Below, in pieces: positions 7,947-16,534 of a stretch of 64,000 nt of DNA. The notes under the pieces were generated by a model that made no database searches, was not told the origin of the DNA, and saw nothing but the letters and a program-made list of their open reading frames with translations. The position numbers were made by a program, and so were the translations under genes. Numbering within the stretch: position 1 is the stretch's first letter; each line of letters opens with the position of its first letter. Source of the DNA: Flavobacterium fluviale (GTDB lineage: Bacteria; Bacteroidota; Bacteroidia; Flavobacteriales; Flavobacteriaceae); assembly GCF_003312915.1 (NCBI RefSeq), contig NZ_CP030261.1:2976001-3040000 (forward strand), read 5' to 3'.

Positions 7947-8795
7947 TTACCCGCCAACTAATTCACCTCCGTTAATATGGATAAACTGTCCAGTAATGTA
8001 ACTGCTGTCTTCGCAGGCTAGAAACACATACGCAGGAGCAACTTCAGACGGCTGTCCAGCTCTTTCCATCGGATTGTCTTTTCCAAAATCTGATAATTTA
8101 TCAAAACTTGCCACAATGAGCGGTGTCCAGATAGGACCAGGTGCAACACCATTTACACGTATTTTTCTTTTAGCCAGCATGCTCGAAAGCGATCTTGTAA
8201 AACTTACAATTGCGCCCTTTGTACTCGCGTAGTCCGCTAGATGCTCGCTGCCTCGAAAAGCAGTTACCGACGTAGTGTTGATTATTGCGTCTCCTTCTTT
8301 TAAAAATGAAAGTGCTGCTTTTGTAATATAAAAATAGGGGTAAATATTGGTCTCAAAAGTTTTCTGAAGCTGCGCTGCAGTTATTTTTTCCAATTCGTTT
8401 TGAGGAAACTGCACGGCTGCATTATTCACAATTATATTAATATCCTTAAAAGTCGTATGGCACTTTTTTATTGCAGCTTTGCAAAACTTCTCATCTTTTA
8501 AATCACCGCTTAGTAAAAGGCATTCTCTGCCTTCATTTTCAATCATCTTTTTAGTTTCGAGTGCATCTTTGTCTTCTTTTAAATAAACGATCGCTATATT
8601 GGCGCCTTCTCTAGCAAAATGTACGGCAACGCTTCGGCCTATTCCGCTGTCACCGCCGGTAATAAAAGCAGTTTTGCCCAATAATTTACCGCTTCCAACA
8701 TAATTTTCTCTAATAATTTCTGGTTCAGGCGTCATCATGTGTTCATTACCGGGAAGATTTTGTTTTTGTTCAGGGAATGTTTTCGTTTTTTTCAT
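7947..8795 (-). CDS. SDR-family NAD(P)-dependent oxidoreductase
   Basis: This 282-residue classical short-chain dehydrogenase has the nucleotide-binding motif ITGGDSGIGR near 45-54, NNAA near 123, the catalytic Ser in NTTSVTAFRG, the YASTK pair with catalytic Tyr and Lys, and the late NGVAPGPIWTPL. A roughly 40-residue N-terminal extension (KTFPEQKQNLPGNEHMMTPE) is characteristic of the YghA/YhdF/YhxD group often called general stress or glucose-dehydrogenase-like proteins. The C-terminal ITGQFIHINGG is also standard. It is probably a soluble cytoplasmic reductase of an alcohol or aldehyde; the substrate is unknown. It stands alone, divergent from the signalling operon. Confidence 0.9.
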   Translation of the reverse strand: MKKTKTFPEQKQNLPGNEHMMTPEPEIIRENYVGSGKLLGKTAFITGGDSGIGRSVAVHFAREGANIAIVYLKEDKDALETKKMIENEGRECLLLSGDLKDEKFCKAAIKKCHTTFKDINIIVNNAAVQFPQNELEKITAAQLQKTFETNIYPYFYITKAALSFLKEGDAIINTTSVTAFRGSEHLADYASTKGAIVSFTRSLSSMLAKRKIRVNGVAPGPIWTPLIVASFDKLSDFGKDNPMERAGQPSEVAPAYVFLACEDSSYITGQFIHINGGELVGG

Positions 8796-9187
8796 GATTA
8801 TTCTTCTTTTAGTGATTTTTATGCTTCTTAAAATTAGAGCATAGAAGTAAAAATCATTGCTTTAAAAGGCATTTTATTTGCCTCAATAAAACAAAATTGG
8901 ACTTATTGTATGAAAATACATTCAATAACTAAACAAATCAAAATAACAAGAAAATTCTAATTACTTCATAATCATCTATAAAACTAAAAATGAAAACCAA
9001 AAGTGGGAATTTTGTAACGATTTTCGATTTAGATAAAAAAGCTTCTCCTAATTTTTTTTATACATTTGAGAATTTACACGTAGTTTTTAATAATTACTCG
9101 TAGAATTCAACAAAAAAATAAGAAAATTTTTAAATTCATTTTAAATTCAAGAATTTTGATTCACAACCAATTTAGCTTCAAAACGGC
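8796..9187. other. Divergent intergenic region between SDR gene and kinase operon
   Basis: This 392-nt AT-rich gap separates two divergent genes and should hold both promoters. Apart from the TACATTTG box at 9061-9068 for the rightward operon, no repeat or hairpin stands out. A 37-codon ORF at 8990-9103 was considered and not called. Confidence 0.5.
9061..9068 (+). promoter_or_regulatory. TAnnTTTG -7 box for the signalling operon
   Basis: TACATTTG is an exact match to TAnnTTTG and lies 119 nt before the first ATG of the operon. No good -33 TTG is present at the expected spacing, so confidence is moderate. Confidence 0.4.
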
Positions 9188-10402
9188 ATGGTATTAATTG
9201 TAGACGATATAAGGGCCAATATCATTGCCTTAAAAAAAACATTAGAGCTGCATAATATCGATGTCGATAGTGCCGAATCTGGAGAAGAAGCGTTAAAGAA
9301 AATTCTAAAAACAGACTACTGTCTGATTATCATGGATGTTCAAATGCCTGGACTTGACGGCTTTGAAGTTGTTAAAATTCTCTCTGGAAATAAACGAACA
9401 AAAGACATTCCGGTTATATTTCTTTCGGCTCTTAATACCGAAAAAAAGTATATTTTTAAAGGATACGAAACTGGTGCAGTTGAATATATCACCAAACCAG
9501 TCGATTCTGATTTACTGATTTTAAAGGTAAAAACATTCATAAAAATCTACGAACAGCAGCACGAACTTAAAGCGATTAAAGATCTTCTTTCCAAAGAAAT
9601 CAAAATTCGAAAAGAAGCTCAGGATAATCTCGAAATCAAAATCGCTGAAAGGACAAAAGAACTAGTCCAAAAAAATGAGGAATTAGAACTTCGGAATCAT
9701 GAATTGCAGCAGTTTTCGTGGGTAGTATCGCACGATTTAAATGAACCTATACGGAAGATCCAAATCTTCATTAAAATTATAAAAGACCTGTATTTAAAAA
9801 GCGATGATAAGGCTGTCGATTACGTAAATAGAACGATAAAATCGGCAGAGAGAATGCAGACTTTAATTACAGATCTGCTGGCATATTCTAGACTTTCGGC
9901 TCAGGTGAAACCAGAAAAAACAGATTTAAATGAGGTTTTACAAGAAGTGCTTTCAGATTTCGATTACCTGATCGAAAACAAAGACGCTGAAATAAAAACC
10001 AATGAACTTCCAACTGTAGATAGTATTCCAAGCCAGATGCGTCAGGTTTTTCAGAATTTGATTGGAAATGCACTCAAGTTTTCCGGTAATGAACAAAAAC
10101 CTGTAATTGAAATAACTTCTGAATTAATTTTAGAAAAGTCATTTGATAGTGTAACTTCTCCAGAAGGTAATTTTTGCAGAATTACTGTAAAAGATAACGG
10201 AATTGGCTTTGATGAAATTTATTTAGATAGAATTTTTATTATCTTTCAAAGTTTAAACGACCGCCAGACCTACGAAGGAACTGGAATCGGACTGGCAATA
10301 GCCAAGAAAATTATTGAAAAACATAATGGATTAATTACCGCTAAAAGTAAACAAGGCGAGGGTGCAAGTTTTATAATTGTACTTCCGTTAACCAATAAAT
10401 AA
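9188..10402 (+). CDS. Receiver-histidine kinase (REC-coiled coil-HisKA-HATPase)
   Basis: This 404-residue soluble protein starts with a receiver domain (about 1-120: VLIVDDIRANI, phospho-Asp in IIMDVQMPGLDG, Lys in YITKP). A coiled coil follows (about 125-178, AERTKELVQKNEELELRNHE), then a kinase core with H-box VVSHDLNEPIRKI (His near 180), N-box NLIGNALKFSG, DNGIGFDE and GTGIGLAIAKK. A receiver placed before the kinase suggests that phosphorylation of the N-terminus tunes kinase activity. An in-frame TAG 15 nt upstream of the ATG rules out a longer start. It is the first gene of a five-gene operon with a 28-nt gap to the next. Confidence 0.9.
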   Translation: MVLIVDDIRANIIALKKTLELHNIDVDSAESGEEALKKILKTDYCLIIMDVQMPGLDGFEVVKILSGNKRTKDIPVIFLSALNTEKKYIFKGYETGAVEYITKPVDSDLLILKVKTFIKIYEQQHELKAIKDLLSKEIKIRKEAQDNLEIKIAERTKELVQKNEELELRNHELQQFSWVVSHDLNEPIRKIQIFIKIIKDLYLKSDDKAVDYVNRTIKSAERMQTLITDLLAYSRLSAQVKPEKTDLNEVLQEVLSDFDYLIENKDAEIKTNELPTVDSIPSQMRQVFQNLIGNALKFSGNEQKPVIEITSELILEKSFDSVTSPEGNFCRITVKDNGIGFDEIYLDRIFIIFQSLNDRQTYEGTGIGLAIAKKIIEKHNGLITAKSKQGEGASFIIVLPLTNK

Positions 10403-10430
10403 CCAATAAACAAAATAGTACAGAATCTAT

Positions 10431-13400
10431 ATGGACAGTAATTTTAAAAGAAATTTACTAATCAGTTCCTCGGTTTCCCTGCTGATATTAATGATTAGTT
10501 CGACTGCATCTTTTTTAAGTATTAAAAATCTTCTTGACAGTAATACCTGGGTCAACCATACACAGGATGTTATTTATAATTTGAATAACGCTTCATCTAT
10601 TCTTACCGATGCGCAGACTAGTATGCGCGGTTATTTAATAACTGGAAACAGAGATTTCCTTCAGGAACATTATAACGCCGAAAAAGAGTCTGCTGCTTAT
10701 TTTGAAAAGCTTGATGAGTTAACAATAGACAATCCTTCGCAGCAAAAAAGACTTAGTGAGTTAAAACCGCTGCGTTCTAATTTTTTCAAATATCTTCATA
10801 ACCAAGTTGTAAAAAAACAACTGGGAGGAAAAGATCTTACTTTTGATCTTGAAGAAGGTAAAAAGATGATGGATGAACTTCGCTCTAAATTCAAAAGTAT
10901 TGAGAACAACGAGCAGATTCTTTTGAAAGAACGTATTGCAAATTCTGAAAAATATGGTAATTATAGTTTTGTCTTAATTATCGTCGCATTTATAATTGCA
11001 ATGATTATAACAGTTGTCTTTTTTGCCAGAATCTTACGTGATCATAATGAGCGTGCATTACTGCAAAAAGAATTACAGCGTAAAGATATTGAAACAGCCG
11101 AGCGCTTGGAAGTAATCAGCGGCATCGCAACACAGATTTCAAAAGGAAATTATGATGTTCAGATCGATGATCGAAAATCGGATACCTTGGGGGCTTTGGG
11201 AGCTTCGATTCACAATATGAAAGATTCACTAAAAGATTCTTTCGATTTATTGTCTCAAAAAGAATGGCTGCAATCTGGTGTCGCTTCTTTAAATGATAAA
11301 ATGCTGGGCGAAAAAACGATTCAGAAATTATCAAAAGATGTAATCGAATTTTTGTGCCAGTACACCAATAGCAGCGCGGGAGTTTTATATGTTATTGATG
11401 GTGAAGAATTAACAGTTACTGGCGGTTACAGCTATATTCCGAGTAAAAATCGTGAAAGAATTAAAAAAGGAGAAGGACTAATTGGTCAGGCAATTGTTTC
11501 GGGCAAAATGCTGGAATTAAAATCATTGTCTTCAGAAGATATTCAGATCAACTATGCTTTGGGAGAAATCAAGCCGACGCATATTGTAGCAGTTCCGTTG
11601 TTGGATTTCAAAGTAGAAGGCGCTGTAGAATTAGCCAGCATTTATGGATTTTCTGAATTACAATTAGAATTTTTAAATGTAGTTGCCAATAATATCGGAA
11701 TTGCCTTAAAAGCAACTCAGAACCGTAAAAGAGTAATGGAACTCTTAGAAGAAACCAAATCGCAGTCTGAAGAACTTCAAATTCAGCATAGCGAATTGGA
11801 AGCAATCAATGCCGAATTAGAAGCGCAGACTGAAAAATTACAAGCCTCTGAAGAAGAGCTTCGTGTACAGCAGGAAGAATTAGAACAAACCAATGAAGAA
11901 CTGTCTGAAAGAAGTGTTTTATTAGAAGAAAAAAATACAGAAATTCAGAAAAAATCTGAAGCTTTAGAACTAACAACTCGTTACAAATCAGAGTTTTTGG
12001 CGAATATGTCGCACGAATTAAGAACTCCGTTAAATTCGATCTTATTGTTGAGCCGTTTATTGTCTGAAAACAATAACAAAAACATGAACAATGAAGAAAT
12101 TGAATTTGCAAAAGTAATTCAGAGTTCAGGAAACAGCTTATTAGGATTAATCGATGAAATTCTGGATTTGTCTAAAATTGAGGCTGGTAAAATGGACTTG
12201 GAATTCTTGGATGTTTCTACTAAAGAAATCACAGACAACCTTTATAATTTATTTTATCTTGTTGCCAAAGAGAAAGGTATCAATTTTGAGATCATAACGA
12301 AAGACGCGCCAATTGTCATTAAAACAGACAAAATGCGTCTGGAACAAATTCTGAAAAACTTGATTTCAAACGCTATTAAATTTACCGAAAAAGGTACAGT
12401 AAGCCTTGAAATTAAGGTAAATAGTGATGATGATAAAATTATCTGTTTTATCGTAAAAGATACCGGAATTGGTATTCCGTTAGAAAAACAGCCATTAATA
12501 TTCGAAGCATTCCAGCAAGCCGATGGTTCAACTAAACGTAAATACGGAGGAACAGGTTTAGGATTGTCAATCAGTCGAGAATTAGCTAAACTTTTGAGAG
12601 GAGAAATTACCCTTAATAGTAAAGTAAATGATGGAAGTACGTTTACATTATGTCTTCCAGTATTAGGTATTGCCATTAGTAAAATTTCGGTAAATAAAAT
12701 ACTAGAAACAGAAGTAATAGAAGAAGAAACAGAAGAAACAGAGGTAAGACCAAAATATATCAGCGAAGTTATTCCTGCTGAAATCGAAGACGACCGTGAT
12801 TCTATAGTTGAAGGCGATAAAGTGATTTTGATCGTAGAAGACGATATTAATTTTGCAAAATCACTATTGGCTTTTACACAGAAAAAAGGATATAAAGGAG
12901 TTGTTGCGGTAAGAGGAGATTACGCTTTAAATTTCGCCTTAATTTACAGACCAATTGGAATTTTATTGGATATTGAACTTCCAATTAAAAGCGGCTGGGA
13001 AGTTTTAGAAGAATTGAAGAATCATTCTCATACCAAACATATTTCGGTGCACATTATGTCTTCTCATAAATTAAAACAAGAAAGTCTGTTAAAAGGAGCT
13101 GTGGATTTCTTAGACAAACCAGTTGCTTTTGATAGAATTCCAGAAGTATTTATGCGCATTGAACATATCATCAATAATGAATCTCAAAAAGTTTTAATTA
13201 TTGAAGATAACCCGCAGCACGCCAAAGCACTTGCTTATTTCTTAGAAACGTACAATATCAATTCTGAAATTAAGAGTGATGTTTCAGAAGGATTGACTGT
13301 TTTAAACCAAAACGACGTAGACTGCGTAATTCTAGATATGGGAATTCCAGATAAACAAGCTTATGAAATTCTAGACGGAGTGAAGAAAAATCCAGGTTTA

Positions 13401-14000
13401 GAGAATCTTCCGGTGATCGTATTTACAGGAAAAAGTTTGTCTATTAAAGAAGAACTGAAAATTAGAAAATATGCCGATTCTATTATTGTAAAAACTGCTC
13501 ATTCATATCAGAGAATGCTTGATGAGGTTTCACTTTTCCTTCATTTAGTAGAAAGCAAGAAAAAAGAAGGAAATGACAAAAAAGAAAGCACTAAAAAACT
13601 GAATTCATTAAACAATATTTTATTTGAAAAGAAAGTATTAATTGTTGATGATGATGTTCGTAATATTTATTCGCTTTCTAAAGCTCTAGAAGCTTTTAGA
13701 ATGACTGTTATTACGGCTTTTGATGGAAAAGAAGCTATTAAGATTTTAGAAGAGAATCCAGATACAGATGTAGTATTGTTAGATATGATGATGCCAAATA
13801 TGGACGGGTATGAAACAGCAGAAAAGATAAGAAGTAATCCTAAATTTCTTAACTTAGCAGTAATTGCTGTAACTGCCAAAGCTATGACCGGCGACAGAGA
13901 AAAATGTATCAAAGCAGGTGCTTCAGATTACATTACAAAACCTGTCGATGTAGATCAGCTGTTATCGTTATTGCGAGTTTGGTTATACGATAAAATCTAA
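10431..14000 (+). CDS. CHASE3-HAMP-GAF hybrid histidine kinase with three receiver domains
   Basis: This 1189-residue membrane protein has TM1 at about 9-30, a periplasmic CHASE3 domain to about 177 (with AQTSMRGYLITGNRDFL), TM2 at 178-201, HAMP to about 260, and GAF at about 280-420. A long coiled coil full of EE/QE pairs spans 430-515. HisKA has NMSHELRTPLNSI (His near 527) and HATPase has NLISNAIKFT, DTGIGIP and GGTGLGLSISREL. Receivers follow near 797-915 (ILLDIELP), 919-1040 (VILDMGIPD) and 1065-1185 (VLLDMMMPNMDG). The second receiver has VKTAHS instead of the usual K-P and may be atypical. Phosphate probably passes to the stand-alone receiver encoded next. CheR and CheB downstream suggest methylation control. 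Confidence 0.92.
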   Translation: MDSNFKRNLLISSSVSLLILMISSTASFLSIKNLLDSNTWVNHTQDVIYNLNNASSILTDAQTSMRGYLITGNRDFLQEHYNAEKESAAYFEKLDELTIDNPSQQKRLSELKPLRSNFFKYLHNQVVKKQLGGKDLTFDLEEGKKMMDELRSKFKSIENNEQILLKERIANSEKYGNYSFVLIIVAFIIAMIITVVFFARILRDHNERALLQKELQRKDIETAERLEVISGIATQISKGNYDVQIDDRKSDTLGALGASIHNMKDSLKDSFDLLSQKEWLQSGVASLNDKMLGEKTIQKLSKDVIEFLCQYTNSSAGVLYVIDGEELTVTGGYSYIPSKNRERIKKGEGLIGQAIVSGKMLELKSLSSEDIQINYALGEIKPTHIVAVPLLDFKVEGAVELASIYGFSELQLEFLNVVANNIGIALKATQNRKRVMELLEETKSQSEELQIQHSELEAINAELEAQTEKLQASEEELRVQQEELEQTNEELSERSVLLEEKNTEIQKKSEALELTTRYKSEFLANMSHELRTPLNSILLLSRLLSENNNKNMNNEEIEFAKVIQSSGNSLLGLIDEILDLSKIEAGKMDLEFLDVSTKEITDNLYNLFYLVAKEKGINFEIITKDAPIVIKTDKMRLEQILKNLISNAIKFTEKGTVSLEIKVNSDDDKIICFIVKDTGIGIPLEKQPLIFEAFQQADGSTKRKYGGTGLGLSISRELAKLLRGEITLNSKVNDGSTFTLCLPVLGIAISKISVNKILETEVIEEETEETEVRPKYISEVIPAEIEDDRDSIVEGDKVILIVEDDINFAKSLLAFTQKKGYKGVVAVRGDYALNFALIYRPIGILLDIELPIKSGWEVLEELKNHSHTKHISVHIMSSHKLKQESLLKGAVDFLDKPVAFDRIPEVFMRIEHIINNESQKVLIIEDNPQHAKALAYFLETYNINSEIKSDVSEGLTVLNQNDVDCVILDMGIPDKQAYEILDGVKKNPGLENLPVIVFTGKSLSIKEELKIRKYADSIIVKTAHSYQRMLDEVSLFLHLVESKKKEGNDKKESTKKLNSLNNILFEKKVLIVDDDVRNIYSLSKALEAFRMTVITAFDGKEAIKILEENPDTDVVLLDMMMPNMDGYETAEKIRSNPKFLNLAVIAVTAKAMTGDREKCIKAGASDYITKPVDVDQLLSLLRVWLYDKI

Positions 14001-14018
14001 TCTTTAAAAATACTGTAA

Positions 14019-14384
14019 ATGGAAAAGAAAAAAGTATTGATTGTAGATGACGATTCTAGAAATATTTTTGCTTTAGTAAATACTTTAAAGGCAAAATCTT
14101 TTGAATGTTTGTCTTGTTTAAGTGCTGAAGAAGCTTTAAGGATATTAGCAGGAGACAGTTCAATAGATGCTGTTTTAATGGATATGATGATGCCGGAAAT
14201 GGATGGTTATGAAGCAATTCCGCTTATAAAAGCAATTCCGTCACAAGAATCTACTTTTGTAGTTGCCGTAACCGCACAGGCTATGGCAGGAGATCGAGAA
14301 AAATGTATAGAGGCCGGAGCAGATGCTTATATCTCAAAACCCGTAGATGTTGATAAATTATTGCAGATCTTGGGTGAAATTTAA
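14019..14384 (+). CDS. Single-domain response regulator
   Basis: The protein is a 121-residue receiver without output domain: VLIVDDDSRNIF, phospho-Asp in VLMDMMMPEMDGYEA, switch Thr in VAVTAQAM and Lys in YISKPVDVDKLL. It closely resembles the third receiver of the preceding hybrid kinase, sharing MMMP.MDGYE and GDREKCI.AGA..YI.KPVDVD, so one probably arose from the other by duplication. The 18-nt gap before it and 7-nt gap after it place it firmly in the operon. It may be the diffusible phospho-output of the pathway or a phosphate sink. Confidence 0.9.
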   Translation: MEKKKVLIVDDDSRNIFALVNTLKAKSFECLSCLSAEEALRILAGDSSIDAVLMDMMMPEMDGYEAIPLIKAIPSQESTFVVAVTAQAMAGDREKCIEAGADAYISKPVDVDKLLQILGEI

Positions 14385-14391
14385 ATGAATT

Positions 14392-15201
14392 ATGATTGAA
14401 GATATTGAATTAGAAACTCTTATAAATGAAATTTACGAATATTATGGTTTTGATTTTGGAAGTTATTCCAGAGCCTCACTTAAAAGACGCGTAAACAGGG
14501 TTTTTTATTTGGATGGCTTTAAACATTTTCATGAGTTCTTGTCAAAAGTTCGAAGAGATCCAGAATATTGCAAAAGAATGATCGATGAAATAACGGTTAA
14601 CGTAACAGAAATGTTTCGTGATCCGTCTTTTTATATGACACTTCGAAAAGAGATTCTTCCGTTATTGGGAACAAAACCCTTTATACGCATATGGCATGCA
14701 GGCTGTTCTACAGGCGAAGAAGTATATTCTATGGCTATTATGTTGAAAGAAGCAGGATTACTGCATAAATCGATATTGTACGCAACAGACATTAATACAA
14801 CGGTTTTAGAAACGGCAAAAAGCGGTATTTTTCCGTTGCGAATGATAAAAGATTATGCCGATAATTACAGAGATTCTGGCGGACAAGAGGATTTCTCAGA
14901 TTATTATATCGCCAATTATGGTTTTGCGAAGTTTAATGAAAACCTTTCTGAAAAAATGGTTTTCTCTCAGCATAATTTGGTTTCAGACACTTCGTTTAAT
15001 GAATTTGACCTTATTTTATGCCGTAATGTTTTAATTTATTTTGATAATAATCTGCAGAAAAGAGTTATAAATCTTTTTGATGACAGTCTTGCTCCATTAG
15101 GTTTTCTGGCACTCGGGACAAAAGAAACAATCAAATATTCTATTTCTCAAACCAAATACAAACAATTTGATAAAGAGAAAATATGGAGAAAAATAAAATA
15201 A
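14392..15201 (+). CDS. CheR-type protein-glutamate methyltransferase
   Basis: This 269-residue protein is a SAM-dependent methyltransferase of the CheR class, which methylates glutamates of signalling proteins. The N-terminal all-helical domain (YGFDFGSYSRASLKRRVNR) is followed by TVNVTEMFRDPSFY, the SAM-binding IWHAGCSTGEEVYSMAI, the acidic ATDIN loop and DLILCRNVLIYFD. No TPR or PAS extension is present. Its substrate is not obvious because no methyl-accepting chemoreceptor gene is in the window; the neighbouring CHASE3 hybrid kinase with its Glu-rich coiled coil is the best guess. Its 3' end overlaps the CheB gene by 19 nt, which implies translational coupling. Confidence 0.92.
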   Translation: MIEDIELETLINEIYEYYGFDFGSYSRASLKRRVNRVFYLDGFKHFHEFLSKVRRDPEYCKRMIDEITVNVTEMFRDPSFYMTLRKEILPLLGTKPFIRIWHAGCSTGEEVYSMAIMLKEAGLLHKSILYATDINTTVLETAKSGIFPLRMIKDYADNYRDSGGQEDFSDYYIANYGFAKFNENLSEKMVFSQHNLVSDTSFNEFDLILCRNVLIYFDNNLQKRVINLFDDSLAPLGFLALGTKETIKYSISQTKYKQFDKEKIWRKIK

Positions 15202-15770
15202 TAAATCATTGTAAAGTAGTTATTATTGGAGGTTCAGCAGGAAGTCTGCAGGCATTATTGCAGATTTTGCCTTTTATAGAAAGTCCAATATCCTTTGCAA
15301 TTGTAATTGTAGTTCACAGAAAAAATACAGATGAACAAACCTTAGAAGATTTAATTGCTCTAAGATCAAATATAAAAGTAAAAATAGTTGAAGATAAGGT
15401 AAAACTGCAGACAGGATTCATATTCATTGCACCTTCAAATTACCATTTGCTGTTTGAAAAAGACGAAACATTATCTTTAGATACTTCAGAAAAAATAAAT
15501 TACAGCAGGCCAAGTATTGATGTGTCTTTTGAATCGGCAGCTGAAATATTCGGACCAGAACTGATTGGAATATTACTTTCCGGCTCTAATTCTGATGGAA
15601 CTCTTGGTTTAAAAGCAATTCAGGCAGCTGGTGGATTAATTGTAGTTCAAAATCCGCTTTCGGCAGAAATGTCTTTTATGCCTAATAATGCGATTTTACA
15701 TACCACTCCAGATTTTATTTTGAAAACAGAAGAAATTCTTGAATTGATAAAAGAAATAAACCAAATTTAA
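15183..15770 (+). CDS. CheB-type methylesterase domain protein
   Basis: This 195-residue protein consists of the CheB catalytic domain only. The catalytic triad is visible: Ser in IIGGSAGSLQAL, His in IVVHRKN and Asp in LLSGSNSDGTLGLKAI. It lacks the N-terminal receiver found in chemotaxis CheB, so its activity cannot be set by direct phosphorylation. It would remove methyl groups added by the CheR encoded just upstream, with which it overlaps. The stop codon at 15768-15770 overlaps the stop of the opposite-strand barrel gene through the sequence TTAA. Confidence 0.92.
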   Translation: MEKNKIINHCKVVIIGGSAGSLQALLQILPFIESPISFAIVIVVHRKNTDEQTLEDLIALRSNIKVKIVEDKVKLQTGFIFIAPSNYHLLFEKDETLSLDTSEKINYSRPSIDVSFESAAEIFGPELIGILLSGSNSDGTLGLKAIQAAGGLIVVQNPLSAEMSFMPNNAILHTTPDFILKTEEILELIKEINQI

Positions 15771-16525
15771 TCTTGGTCTTCCGGCAGGATAACTTTATTC
15801 ATTTCAGCATCTTTCTCAGCGCGTCTTTGTGCGGCTTTTCCTTTTCCAATAGGGATTCCTGCTGTCAGATATAAAGATCTGTTGTAGACATTTGGGCCGT
15901 CTCCTTTCATGACAGGAACTAATCCATAATAGTATTGAATGGTTATATTTAATCCGTTGCCGACATTCATATGATAGCCGGTTCCAAAAGCGATCCCAGC
16001 ATCTATAACACGAATTTGATCCCTGATTTTCTTTTTATAAGTAACATCGTTTTCATTAATCTCGTTGGTAAACTCATCAAATGCTGAGGCGAGAAGTCCT
16101 AATTGAGGTCCGGTTTTGAGATAAATTCTATTTTTAAATTGGTATTTAATTAAAATTGGAACATTAAAATACCGTATTTCCCGATTGACACTTCCGCCTG
16201 CAAAAGTATTGTCCAAGTTTACATCATCTAAAGAATAAACTGGAATATGTCTTGCGCCCATCGGCGATTTTACTATTACACCAGTATTAATCATCCACGC
16301 TGGATTTTGCTTTGATCTGATATCAAAATAAAAACCAAGATTAAAACCAGCATTCATTCCTGAACTATTAAGGTCAGAAATATCAGAAAGATTAATACCG
16401 CCTTCAAGACCAAATTCTAAAAAAGGCGAATTCAGTTTATCTCCAAAAATCAAGGAAATTAAAACTTGTGATCTTGCGGGAGACATGCACAAAAGCATGA
16501 AAAGTAATAATAAACCTTTTTTCAT
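15767..16525 (-). CDS. PorT-like outer-membrane beta-barrel protein
   Basis: This 252-residue protein has a signal peptide (LLLLFMLLCMSPARSQ) and an alternating strand pattern typical of PorT/OmpA-like barrels: FLEFGLEGGINLSDI, AGFNLGFYFDIRS, FNVPILIKYQFKNRIYLKTG, GLNITIQYYYGLVPV. The final 25 residues (AAQRRAEKDAEMNKVILPED) form a charged tail after the last strand. Function is unknown; in Bacteroidota such barrels range from secretion accessories to general outer-membrane proteins. Ten nucleotides separate it from the upstream barrel gene, with which it forms an operon. Its stop overlaps that of cheB on the other strand. Confidence 0.75.
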   Translation of the reverse strand: MKKGLLLLFMLLCMSPARSQVLISLIFGDKLNSPFLEFGLEGGINLSDISDLNSSGMNAGFNLGFYFDIRSKQNPAWMINTGVIVKSPMGARHIPVYSLDDVNLDNTFAGGSVNREIRYFNVPILIKYQFKNRIYLKTGPQLGLLASAFDEFTNEINENDVTYKKKIRDQIRVIDAGIAFGTGYHMNVGNGLNITIQYYYGLVPVMKGDGPNVYNRSLYLTAGIPIGKGKAAQRRAEKDAEMNKVILPEDQD

Positions 16526-16534
16526 ATAGAAAGA

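Noticed and set aside
8990..9103. 37-codon ORF in the gap before the signalling operon
   Set aside because: Its sequence is AT-biased text without recognisable protein features, and it overlaps the likely -7 box at 9061-9068.
12254..12676. 140-codon antisense ORF in the hybrid kinase gene
   Set aside because: It overlaps the conserved HATPase domain of the real gene and has no start context or known motif.
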